Assembly: GCF_040438645.1 (NCBI RefSeq)
Contig: NZ_CP159253.1
Span: 5,508,501 to 5,572,500, forward strand
Direction: 5' to 3'
Origin: Mesorhizobium sp. WSM2240
Lineage (GTDB): Bacteria > Pseudomonadota > Alphaproteobacteria > Rhizobiales > Rhizobiaceae
DNA: 64,000 bases
In this document: in pieces, positions 28,640 to 37,600 of the stretch
How the letters are laid out: every line of letters starts with the position of its first letter
How positions within the stretch are numbered: position 1 is the stretch's first letter
The notes under the pieces: generated by a model
What the model saw: the letters and a program-made list of their open reading frames with translations, nothing else
Databases searched by the model: none
What the model was told of the DNA's origin: nothing
Translations under genes and position numbers: made by a program

Positions 28640-28658
28640 GCGTCCCGTTCCTGCTATC
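28631..28658. repeat. 28-base direct repeat, copy 1 (DUF1810 start region)
   Basis: CTCAGCCAT, six variable bases, then CGTTCCTGCTATC. Matches 29476-29503 at 24 of 28 positions. On the minus strand it contains the Shine-Dalgarno and ATGGCTGAG start of the DUF1810 gene. Confidence 0.6.
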
Positions 28659-29475
28659 CAGCAATCCAAACGTCATTGTCATCATCTGTCAGCAGTCTTT
28701 CTACCAGTTTTATCCACCCCCTCAGGCCCACGCGCATAATCCCAGGACCGCCCTCGCGGGAGCCCTGGTCCGGACCGGGGATCAGGGGAGGGCGGCGGCG
28801 TCCGGGCCGGCCGCGCAACGGTAGCGCGGTTTAGGGAACAGATCCCCAAGACCCGGGCCCCGGCGTAGGTCAGGGCGGCGGCGCGAATGCTGAGCCCGCC
28901 CACTTGCGTCGCGGCGAGAACGCCGGCGGGGCACGGGAAACCGCGCCACGTATTAGATTTTTGAGAGGCTCGGCCCCTTGCCCCGCTTCCCGACTTCTCC
29001 TTCCGGCGGCGAGGAGCGTTCTTTGACAAAGGCCAGACGCTTCGGCGGGCGTGGCGATGAACAAGTGTGCTCACGCGCGCCTGACGCCGAAGGCAGCGAG
29101 GCTAGTACCGCTCGGGAAGGCGGACCGCAGGATTGTCGCGTTCTACGTTGATAAGCTCGTAGTTGCCGATCCGGAGGCAAGGGGGTTCCCTCGAAAGGGG
29201 CGGCCGAGTGACCGCCTCTTCGGGAGATTGTTAAACTTCCTGTTCCATGACGCATCTCATGATGTCACCATCGCTGCTAATCGAGATGGCTCGCTGACAA
29301 TCGGCCAGCGTCATGCCGCTGCCGATGGTGAAACCGTGCGTGCCAATGAAGATGATGAGAGCATAAAGCAAATCAGTCTCTCCCTCTATAAGGTTGGCCT
29401 TGGAGGAGGTTGAACCAATTATGGGAGGTTTCTCTGTGGGGCGTCTGTGACCTAAGTCACTTGGCGTCCGAAGGA
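28640..29475. other. Gene-poor segment bounded by a direct repeat
   Basis: About 840 bases without a credible gene. An open frame at 29051-29413 (+) and others on both strands resemble no family I know and have skewed composition. The segment is bounded by near-identical 28-base sequences (28631-28658 and 29476-29503). It may be an inserted or decayed element; no transposase or integrase is recognisable. Confidence 0.5.
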
Positions 29476-29503
29476 CTCAGCCATATCTCTCGTTCCTGCT
29501 ATC
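29476..29503. repeat. 28-base direct repeat, copy 2 (end of DUF763 gene)
   Basis: Second copy of the repeat at 28631-28658. On the minus strand it contains the DUF763 stop codon, then AGGAACG and ATGGCTGAG. The following frame reads MAESFGRQVT and stops, a truncated echo of the DUF1810 N-terminus. Confidence 0.6.
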
Positions 29504-30752
29504 TCCGTCCAACCTCCGGCCGTGCAGGCGCAGGTGCCCAGCCGAAGACGCTGCGGCCGCCGAGAAGGTGCGACTGATCGAATTCGCCGGCGACGACTTC
29601 CTTGAGGCTGGGGCCCGTGACATGGCGTTCGAGACGCCGCGACTGCTCGTCCAGCCGCTTCAGCGCCCCGAGTTCCTCCTCCCGTCCAAGTTTCGCCTTC
29701 TGGACCGCCGATTTCAGCACGCCGATTGTCTGATCATAGACCTTCAGTGGCACCGGGAAAGGGTGGCGGTCCTTTCCGCCATGCGCGAGCGAGAACCGCG
29801 CCGGATCGGAGAACCGGCAGGGCGCGCCGTGAATCACTTCCGCCACCATAGCGAGCGCACGCACCGTCCGCGCGCCGACGCCTGGCACGAGCAGCAGCTC
29901 GGAAAAATCCGACGGCCCCCGCTCCGCCGCCGCGGCGATGTTGCTGTGAAGCCTGCGCATGACAATGTTGCCCTCGCGGACGTCGTGGTGGGCAGGCATG
30001 ACGAGATGGGGAAGGGTCGCCTGATCCGATGGGGCCGCGTGGCTCGCCTCTGTCGAGGCGAATTCCCTGACGATCCTGTCGGGACCGAGTGAATGCAGGA
30101 GTTCGAGCTGGCCCTTGCGCGACGCCTCGGCGCGGCGGTCGGTGAGGTTGACGATTTTTCCCTGGCTTTGCCCCTCGATGGCGGCGTGCGGCGCGTCGAC
30201 GAAGCTGGTCAGGCCTTCCGACAGCCAATGATAGCGGCGCGCCTGACGACGGTCGCCGTTCATGCCCTGCTGGATCACCACCCAGCTTCCATCGTCGGTG
30301 ACGACGAAGCCGTGCAGGTAAAGATCGAACCCGTCCTGCACGGCGGCGCTGTCGACCTTGGCGACGAGGCGGCTGGACGTCGCTAGCGCCGCCCCGTCGA
30401 ATCCGACGCGCTCGCCTATATTGACGAGTTCCTGCGGCGTCTTGCGCGAATGGGCGCCGCGGCCGCCGCAGACATGAATGCCGAGTTCGCCTGAAAGCGG
30501 CGCAAGCCCGCGCTTCAGCGCACCGATGACGCTGGTTGTGATGCCGGAGGAGTGCCAGTCCATTCCCATCACAGCGCCGAAAGACTGGAACCAGAATGGA
30601 TGCGCCAGCCGCCGCAAAAGCTCGTCGCGGCCGTAATGGTGCACGATCGCTTCGCACATTACCGCACCGATGCGCGTCATGCGCTCGCCGAGCCATTTCG
30701 GCACACGCCCGCCATGAAGCGGAAGATCAGCGCTTCCGGACCGTTGGACCAA
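29499..30752 (-). CDS. DUF763 family protein
   Basis: 417 residues from a TTG at 30752 with GGAGG nine bases upstream, giving the family N-terminus VQRSGSADLPLHGGRVPKWL. A longer GTG start at 30833 has no Shine-Dalgarno. Conserved segments are GMDWHSSGITTSVIGALKRG, GIHVCGGRGAHSRKTP and the helix-hairpin-helix-like LLLVPGVGARTVRALAMVAE near residue 300, which suggests DNA or RNA contact. Biochemical function unknown. It is divergent from the Xre/RES pair. Confidence 0.88.
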   Translation of the reverse strand: MVQRSGSADLPLHGGRVPKWLGERMTRIGAVMCEAIVHHYGRDELLRRLAHPFWFQSFGAVMGMDWHSSGITTSVIGALKRGLAPLSGELGIHVCGGRGAHSRKTPQELVNIGERVGFDGAALATSSRLVAKVDSAAVQDGFDLYLHGFVVTDDGSWVVIQQGMNGDRRQARRYHWLSEGLTSFVDAPHAAIEGQSQGKIVNLTDRRAEASRKGQLELLHSLGPDRIVREFASTEASHAAPSDQATLPHLVMPAHHDVREGNIVMRRLHSNIAAAAERGPSDFSELLLVPGVGARTVRALAMVAEVIHGAPCRFSDPARFSLAHGGKDRHPFPVPLKVYDQTIGVLKSAVQKAKLGREEELGALKRLDEQSRRLERHVTGPSLKEVVAGEFDQSHLLGGRSVFGWAPAPARPEVGRR

Positions 30753-30910
30753 TTCGATCTGCCTCCACCCTTTGTGTCCTCCAGACAAAGGCGCGGACGT
30801 AGTCTGCAATTCGCCCGAAGGAGCATGTTCCACTTTTGTTCATGCCGCTCAAAGTGTCAATCGTAGGGAGCCATCTGACCGAAAATCGCGCCGCAGTACC
30901 TGCCAAACCC

Positions 30911-30938
30911 TTGAAATTGTCCAAATCTGGACTATACT
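30911..30938 (+). promoter_or_regulatory. Promoter of the Xre/RES toxin-antitoxin pair
   Basis: TTGAAA (30911-30916) and TATACT (30933-30938) with a 16-base spacer, 23 bases upstream of the antitoxin ATG. The region is AT-rich against its surroundings. A GAGG Shine-Dalgarno lies at 30951-30954. Confidence 0.65.
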
Positions 30939-30948
30939 CATATCCAGA
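30926..30948. promoter_or_regulatory. Inverted repeat over the -10 box, likely antitoxin operator
   Basis: TCTGGA (30926-30931) and TCCAGA (30943-30948) are perfect inverted arms flanking the -10 hexamer. A second overlapping match GTCC-N6-GGAC starts at 30919. Antitoxins of the Xre/MbcA type generally repress their own promoter, so this is the expected site. Binding is inferred. Confidence 0.55.
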
Positions 30949-30961
30949 CAGAGGATACCGC

Positions 30962-31489
30962 ATGCCCAACCCACTCAGGAAACCAGCAGAAATGGTCGAA
31001 GCAGGGCCGCCGGTGCTCGACCGGTCGCGTTTCGCGCCGGCCAACCGCAAGCGGCTGAGCGCGCCGGCGTTCCGGACCTTTCTCGCCATTGCCGACCTTT
31101 GGGGCCTCGTGGAAGAGGAGCGCCGCCTCGTGCTCGGCTACCCGTCGCGGTCCACCTATCATAATTGGGCGAAACTCGCCCGCGAGCATGGCGAGTTCAC
31201 GCTGGACGTCGACACGCTGACGCGCATTTCGGCCGTGCTCGGCATCCATCAGGCGCTCGGGGTGCTGTTCGGAGCGGAGCGGGAAGGCGTGGCGTGGCTG
31301 CGCGGTCCGCATGACGCCGCGGTTTTCGGCGGCAGCCCGCCGCTGGCGCTGGTGACCTCCGGCTCGCAGGACGGGCTGCTTATCGTGCGCCGTTTCCTCG
31401 ATGCGGCCCGCGGCGGGCTCTACATGGAGCCGAACGCGGTGGACGCCGCCTTCGAACCCTACCGGGAAACGGACATCGTCTTGACGTGA
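30962..31489 (+). CDS. Xre/MbcA/ParS-type antitoxin
   Basis: 175 residues. An N-terminal Xre-like helix-turn-helix region (about 33-75, FRTFLAIADLWGLVEEERR) is followed by the toxin-binding MbcA/ParS/Xre domain (about 80-175; RISAVLGIHQALGVLF, then YMEPNAVDAAFEPYR). It should neutralise the RES toxin encoded next and repress the operon. The stop overlaps the toxin GTG by three bases (GTGA arrangement), the usual coupling of this family. Confidence 0.88.
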   Translation: MPNPLRKPAEMVEAGPPVLDRSRFAPANRKRLSAPAFRTFLAIADLWGLVEEERRLVLGYPSRSTYHNWAKLAREHGEFTLDVDTLTRISAVLGIHQALGVLFGAEREGVAWLRGPHDAAVFGGSPPLALVTSGSQDGLLIVRRFLDAARGGLYMEPNAVDAAFEPYRETDIVLT

Positions 31490-32160
31490 TCGACCGGCTT
31501 ACAGCGGCGCCGCAACCGTCGTTCCGGCTAATCCCGTCGCAATTTCCGCCGATCGGCCTGTTCGACACGGTAGCGACCGCATCGGACCTCGAGGCGGTGA
31601 TGGACCTCGCCGGCTGGACCAATGACCGCCTCGTCGCCGAACGCACCCGCCGCCTGCCGGAACATGAATGGGTGTTCGGCCGCGCCAATGCCAGCATCGT
31701 CATGGCGGCTTTCCTGCACGTCGCACCGGGCGGCACGCGCTTCAACGGCCCCGAACTCGGCGCGTGGTATGCCGCGGCGGAGATCAAAACTGCGATCGCC
31801 GAGGTAGGTCATCATCTGCGCCGCGAGGCGGTCGCGCGCAAGGCGCCGGCAATGCAGCGCACCTACCGCGCCTATTCCGCCAGCCTCGCAGGCGCCTATC
31901 TCGACATTCGCGGCCTGCAGGCCGAAAAGCCCGAACTCTACGCATCAGACAGCTATGCTGGTTCGCAGCCATTCGGCGAGGCCGTCAGGGCCGACGGCGG
32001 GGCGGGCATAGTCTATGACAGCGTCAGGCTCCACGGCGGCGTCAATGTCGCGGCCTACCGGCCGACCAACGTACTCGACGTGGCGCAGGCCGATCATTTC
32101 GAGATCTCCGTCTCCGCAGCCGAGCGCCGGATAGAGGCGCGCAAGCTCAAGGCCGCGTAG
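31486..32160 (+). CDS. RES-domain toxin (NAD+-degrading type)
   Basis: 224 residues, GTG start inside the antitoxin's end. RES-family residues are visible: the early arginine in FRLIPSQFP (R14), the RFNGPELGAWYAAAEIKTAIAE block with tyrosine and glutamate, and the late serine in GIVYDSVR. Characterised RES toxins (MbcT, Res) consume cellular NAD+. Activity here is inferred from motif retention. Complete and unbroken, unlike its decayed neighbours. Confidence 0.86.
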   Translation: MIDRLTAAPQPSFRLIPSQFPPIGLFDTVATASDLEAVMDLAGWTNDRLVAERTRRLPEHEWVFGRANASIVMAAFLHVAPGGTRFNGPELGAWYAAAEIKTAIAEVGHHLRREAVARKAPAMQRTYRAYSASLAGAYLDIRGLQAEKPELYASDSYAGSQPFGEAVRADGGAGIVYDSVRLHGGVNVAAYRPTNVLDVAQADHFEISVSAAERRIEARKLKAA

Positions 32161-32223
32161 AAAGGCTGCTGATCTGGGGAGATCGTCGGGCGGAGGGGCA
32201 GCATTAACGAAACGGAAGCGCGG

Positions 32224-33666
32224 CTAGGGCTGCGCGGGGCGGTTGCCGAGCGCCTCGCCCATCTCGCGGATTGCGGCGATCTTGGCGTGGAAGGCCGACC
32301 AGCCGTCGCTTCCGGCGATCGGATCCCACAGCGCCTCGAGCTCGTCGATCAGCATGGTGCAGGGGCGCTGCCGTGAAAAATAGGGATGCTCGAGCGCAGC
32401 CTTGTCCGCCGGCTGCAACCGGGCAAAGGCGGCGCGGACGGGAGCGAAATCTTCCATCGCATAAAACTCGGCGGAAGGGCCGGCTTCGGCGCGGGCGCTG
32501 CTTGCCAGCCCGCCATACCAGTCGAAAAAGGCCTGTTCGAATGGCGCCTTGCTGGCAAGCATGAACTGCCACCATGCCTGCGCCAGGGCGGCGGCGCTTT
32601 CGTCGGAGGCCCAAGCGAGGCCCAGCCGGCGCAGCAGGTTTTTCGAGAACTCCGCCTGAAAGGTCCGGCCGAAGCCGCCAAGCACCCGTTCCAGCTCGCT
32701 CTGTTCGGCGATCTGGAGAAAACATTCGGCGAGCCGCGTCATGTTCCACAGCAGCGTGTCGGGCTGCCGGCCATAGGCGTAAAGGCCCTGATGGTCGAAA
32801 TAGGCGGCGGTGAAACCCGGCTGCAATGTCGGCAGGAAACGCCAGGGGCCGTAGTCGAAGCTTTCGCCGGTGATGTTGATGTTGTCGGTGTTCAGGACGC
32901 CGTGCACGAAACCGGCGACCATCCATTCGGCGCCCGTCCGCGCCACCAGCCTGCCGACATTCTCGACAAAGGCGACGGCGCGGCCGGCGAGGTCGTCGCG
33001 CCAGATCTCCGGCATATAGGTCCTGATCGAATAGTCGAGCAGCTTGGCGATGTCGTCCTTGCGGTCGAGGTAGAGCAGGCGCTGAAAACTGCCGATGCGG
33101 ATATGCGAATGGCTGAGCCTGACCAGCACGGAGGACCGCGTCGGAGAAGGCTCGTCGCCGCGCATGAGGGCTTCGCCGGTCTCGATCAGGCTGAAACTTT
33201 TCGAGGTGTTGACGCCGAGCGCCTCCAGCATCTCGGTGGCCAGTATTTCGCGGACGCCGCCCTTCAGCGTCAGCCGGCCGTCGGCAGTTCGCGACCATGG
33301 CGTGCGGCCGCTGCCCTTGGTGCCGAGATCGAGCAGCCGGCCGTCCACCCTGTCGTAGAGTTGCGCGAAGAGGAAGCCGCGACCGTCGCCGATCTCGGGG
33401 TTGTAGACGCGAAACTGATGGCCGTGATAGCGCAGCGAAAGCGGCTGCTGATAGGTGCCGGGCAATGGCTGGAACCGGCCGAAGTGGTCGATCCATTCAT
33501 CGTCGCCCAGCGCCCCCAGCCCGACGCGTTCGGCCCAGCGCTGGTTGCGCCATCGCAGCACGTGCTTGGGAAACGCAGCGGGCGCGACGATGTCATAGAA
33601 TTCACCGCCCAGCTCTGCATGGCTGGTAGAGGGCCGATAGCCGGCCGGCAGGTTCTGACTATCCAT
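32224..33666 (-). CDS. selO: Protein adenylyltransferase SelO (YdiU/UPF0061)
   Basis: 480 residues, complete pseudokinase-fold AMPylase. Family segments are RYHGHQFRVYNPEIGDGRG, the nucleotide-binding GTKGSGRTPWSR, LVRLSHSHIRIGSFQ and the active-site HGVLNTDNINITGESFDYGPW with its metal-binding Asn and Asp. The family transfers AMP to proteins in redox stress. The start is the ATG at 33666 (MDSQNLPAGYRP). Eukaryotic-type selenocysteine is absent, as expected in bacteria. Confidence 0.93.
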   Translation of the reverse strand: MDSQNLPAGYRPSTSHAELGGEFYDIVAPAAFPKHVLRWRNQRWAERVGLGALGDDEWIDHFGRFQPLPGTYQQPLSLRYHGHQFRVYNPEIGDGRGFLFAQLYDRVDGRLLDLGTKGSGRTPWSRTADGRLTLKGGVREILATEMLEALGVNTSKSFSLIETGEALMRGDEPSPTRSSVLVRLSHSHIRIGSFQRLLYLDRKDDIAKLLDYSIRTYMPEIWRDDLAGRAVAFVENVGRLVARTGAEWMVAGFVHGVLNTDNINITGESFDYGPWRFLPTLQPGFTAAYFDHQGLYAYGRQPDTLLWNMTRLAECFLQIAEQSELERVLGGFGRTFQAEFSKNLLRRLGLAWASDESAAALAQAWWQFMLASKAPFEQAFFDWYGGLASSARAEAGPSAEFYAMEDFAPVRAAFARLQPADKAALEHPYFSRQRPCTMLIDELEALWDPIAGSDGWSAFHAKIAAIREMGEALGNRPAQP

Positions 33667-33842
33667 CGGCCCTCTTCCGCTCCGGGTGTGATGAGACCTA
33701 AGCCAGGGAGCCGCCATGTCAACCGCGGGCAGCGGTGGACCAAGGCGTGGAGTCCTGAGGATCAATGCCGGTTTACCTTCCGTTCACCCATCGGAGGCGA
33801 TGGTGCCGCGTCGCTCTGTATCTGCGTAAAGCGGCAGCACCG

Positions 33843-33878
33843 ACGGTCCCGGCCTGGCTTTCCCCAGTCCGGGACCGT
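33843..33878. repeat. Strong hairpin between selO and the PycTM-like gene
   Basis: A perfect 10-bp stem (ACGGTCCCGG / CCGGGACCGT) with a 16-base loop. It lies 54 bases beyond the PycTM-like stop. There is no long T run on either strand, so it is a weak terminator candidate or an mRNA-stabilising structure. Confidence 0.45.
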
Positions 33879-33931
33879 TTGCCGTTAAAGACCGCTTGAG
33901 AATGCGCCCCAGGGGCGGATGGCGTGTCTTG

Positions 33932-34477
33932 CTAGCTTACCGCCAGAAGCAGCAGCAGATAGGCCAAGACCATGAAAATCAGCGAGCGGAAGGCGATAGT
34001 CACATAGCGGTATTTGACCCGGGCGATCAGCGACAGGCTGTCGATATTGGCCAGGTACTCCCGGAAGATGAAGTCCGGATCGTTGCGGCTGCCGGCCTCG
34101 ATCACCTCCGCACGATGCGCCGCCCAGCCGCCCCAGAACAGCGATGTCGACCCTACCCCGCGCCTCGGCAGCACCACGAGGATGGCCGCAACCAGCGCGC
34201 AGGATGCTGCGAGCGCCATGCCCCCTGAAAATATCACCAGAGGAAATTCGGCGTCGACATAGCGCTGCCATTTGAAGCTCGCCCGGCCTTCCGAGGAAGT
34301 TATCAGGAAAGCCAGCATGAAGGTGAAGATATAGGCCGCCTTCTGGTCTGCGATCTTGATCTGATCGTAGAAGACGTCGTTGATCTTTTTCAGATGCTCG
34401 ACATAGTCTTTGCCCATCGGCAAAGCCTGCACATCGGCGCCTGAAATAGCGCTCTTGGTCTTTTCCATCGCAGCCAT
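33932..34477 (-). CDS. PycTM-like (DUF5706) membrane protein
   Basis: 181 residues. After a polar N-terminus comes INDVFYDQIKIADQKAAYIF, the IK.AD.KA signature that opens the Pycsar effector transmembrane domain. Two membrane helices lie near 50-70 and 80-105, then VLPRRGVGSTSLFWGG, a helix ending ARVKYRYVTIAFRSL and a final membrane segment (about 160-180). The order of parts fits PycTM, an effector gated by cyclic pyrimidine nucleotides that disrupts the inner membrane. No pyrimidine cyclase is adjacent. Its divergent neighbours are the FecR/TPR/barrel protein and a class III cyclase, 5 kb in total. Assignment by eye. Confidence 0.7.
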   Translation of the reverse strand: MAAMEKTKSAISGADVQALPMGKDYVEHLKKINDVFYDQIKIADQKAAYIFTFMLAFLITSSEGRASFKWQRYVDAEFPLVIFSGGMALAASCALVAAILVVLPRRGVGSTSLFWGGWAAHRAEVIEAGSRNDPDFIFREYLANIDSLSLIARVKYRYVTIAFRSLIFMVLAYLLLLLAVS

Positions 34478-34615
34478 GATTCTTTTGCCTGCTTCCCCTG
34501 CCTGTGTCTTGCCGGCAACGTTTGCCGCATTACACAGTTTACTGCAACGGAATGTTTGACAGCTTCATGGTGCTAGCGCCATAAACGCCCCTTCCAGGTG
34601 GGGGCTTTGGACTGC

Positions 34616-37600
34616 ATGCGGGGGACTATTCGTGTTTCGCTGGCCTTGGCGGCGCTCGCTTGCGTGCAGCAGGCGGCAGCCGAGCCCGTGCCGCGCGCGC
34701 AGCCTGCCGCCGGATCGGTCATCGCCCGCAAGAGCGGCGAGGAAGTTCGCTTCATCGAGGTTTCGTCCTGGCAGGTCGTCGACCTCCGCCAGGACGTGGT
34801 GCCCGGCGACTATCTCCGCACCAACGCCAACGGCACGCTGGCGGTGCTGTTTTCCGATCGCACGCAGATGCGTCTCGGCCGCAACACAACGCTATTGGTC
34901 AAAGAGATCGGCGCGGATACGCGGTTTTCGCTGGAACAGGGCTCGATCTGGGCACGAGCCGAACGCGGCGGCGGCAACGTAACCGTCGACACGCCGGCCG
35001 CGGCAGCGGCTATCCGCGGCACCGACTGGACGATGACTGTCGACGGCAACGGCAGGACCTCGCTGGCCGTGCTCGAAGGCCTGGTCGAACTCTCCAACGA
35101 ATTCGGCTCCGTCAGCGTGGCGGAAGGCGAGGCTGCCGCCGCCAGCATCGGCCAGGCGCCGACGAAGGTGGTGATTGTCGATCCCGACGATCGCGAGCAG
35201 ATGCTGTTTTACCTGTCTCTGCGCAATTCATTCGGCTGGATGCCTGTGTCGCCGCTGTCGAGTCCCGAGATGCGGGCCGTGCGGGCGCGCATTGGGGCCA
35301 AGCCGGAGCAGTCCCGCAGCGCAGAAGAATGGCTGACGCTCGCGGAGGTTTCGCTGAGCTATGACGGCAAGCGCCCCGCGATCGACGCGGCGGAGCAGGC
35401 GCGGGCGTTCCGACTCACGCCTTCCCAGAAGGCAAGACTCGACCTGATCGACGCCCTCGCCGCAGGCGCGGCGCAGCAATACGCGCAAGCGGCGCTGCTT
35501 TTCGAACGCGCGGCGCCGCGCGTCGATGCGAAACGCCGGGCCATCGCGCTCTATGGCGGCTATTTCGCGCGGTCTCTCGCAGACCCGGACCGCGTGGAGA
35601 AACCGCCCGTGGTGAGTGGCGGCGGCCCCTATGCCGCTCTCGCCGAGGCGTGGACTGCCGGTTTCCTGAAGGACATCCCGGCGGCCATTGAGGTCATCAG
35701 GCGGGCCGAAGTCCGCTATCCGGACGACCCTTCGCTGCCCGCATATCGCGCGCAACTGGCGATCCTTGTGGACGACCGCACGCAGGTTGAGGAAGCGATC
35801 GCGCGTTCGCTGTCGCTCGACCCGGATGACCCCACCGCGCTCGAGGCGCGCGCCAACTACAAGGCCGGCGTCCAGGGCGACATCGGAGGCGCTCTGGCCG
35901 ATGCCAAGCGTGCAGTTGAGATCGCGCCAGGTTCCACGACGATCTGGAACGTGGTCGGAAACCTGCAGAGCGCGCGCGGCGGCGAGCGCGAGGCGGAAGC
36001 CGCCTACCTGCGCTCCATCGAACTCGATCCGCACGATCCGGTATCCTACGCCAATCTGGCGATCCTCTATCTCGACCAGGATCGGGTGAAGGACGCCAAG
36101 GTTATGATCGACAAGGCGATGGCCGTCGACCCCTCCTTCGATATCGGCCTGATCGCGCGCGGACGCTATTATCTGCAAACCGGCGAAATGGACAAGGCGA
36201 TAGAGAACCTGCTCGCCGGGACCACCGCCAATCCGGCTTATGCCCAGGGGCTGCTGATGCTGGCGGCCGGCTATTACGAAAGCGGCGAGCGGGCGCCCGC
36301 CGAACAGGCGCTCGAAAACGCCGACAGGCTCGATCCGAACGATCCGACCACGTCGAACTTCGAAACCGCCATCGCTATCGATGCCTACGAATCCGACCGC
36401 GCGATCCGAAGCGCGCAGGAGTCTCTCAGGCGGTCACGGGCGCGGGGCGGCGATTATGAAGCGCTGAGCGCCAACAAGGACGCCGGCTCGACACTAAACG
36501 ACGCCTTCCGACTACAAGGACTCGACGCATGGGGGCGCTACTACGGGCAGGCGGTGTTCGATCCCTTTGCCGCTTCCGGCTATGTAGACCAGACACTCGC
36601 TGGCAGCCCGGACCCATTTGTCAATGACGCGACTTTCGGAAACCTGGCGGTCGAGGCCGGGACCAACACCTCGAGCTTTTCATCGTTCCTGCAAGGTCTT
36701 ATGCTCGACCCGTTCATGATCTCGTCGCGATCGAGAAGCGCCAACCTGATCCGCAGACCCTTCTTGGAGGCATCAGTAGGAACTGGCTTTACGAGCACCG
36801 CTAACGCCGATCCTGGCCTCACGACCGAAGTCGAGCTGCAAGGTTTCAGTCACACTCCCCTGCCATGGAGTTTCTACGGGACGTTTGAAACGCGCGACCT
36901 AAATGATACCCGCTTTACTACTCTGCCTGGTCCGATCGATGCCCAAGTGGACGCCAGTTTCGAAGACATCACCGGCACGGGCTACTTTGCCACGAAACCT
37001 ACGCCGAACGACCGCATCGTTGGCTATCTGGCTATCCGCGACAACACGTCTGATTTCGGTGCAGCAACATTTGACCCGTCAATATTGGTGCCGCCGGTCA
37101 CGGGCTTGCGGGTCCCTTTGGAAAAGCAAACCGAGAGCGGCAACGCAGCTGTCGCGTGGAGCCACACCTTCGGCTACCACAGTGTGGCGAACGCCGCGCT
37201 CTTCGCTTCGGTCCTCAATCAGAAAAGTACGACCGGAGAACTGTTCGATACCGATGTCGGCGTGATTGGGACCACGCTGGACACCGAAACCGATCAGCAA
37301 TCCTATCTGGGGGCGGTGAACCACTTCTACGGGGTTGGCGACCTCACTCTGCGCTACGGTCTGGAGGGCGGGTTCCTGGACCTTGGACAAGAAACGTCGA
37401 CCACGGTCTATCTCGGGCCATTCCCCTCCATAACGGTTCCAATCTCCTCGGTCGAAGGAACAATCGATATCGGCCGCGCCTATTTCAACGCGCTTTACGA
37501 TATCAGTCCGACAATCAAAGCCGAGGCGGCGCTGTTCGGAACCTATCTCGATGGCGATGGCGTCAATGTGGAGCGGCTGGAACCGCGCTTTGGTATCGCC

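Noticed and set aside
29051..29413. 120-residue gene on the plus strand
   Set aside because: No recognisable family, no Shine-Dalgarno, and composition like the surrounding decayed DNA.
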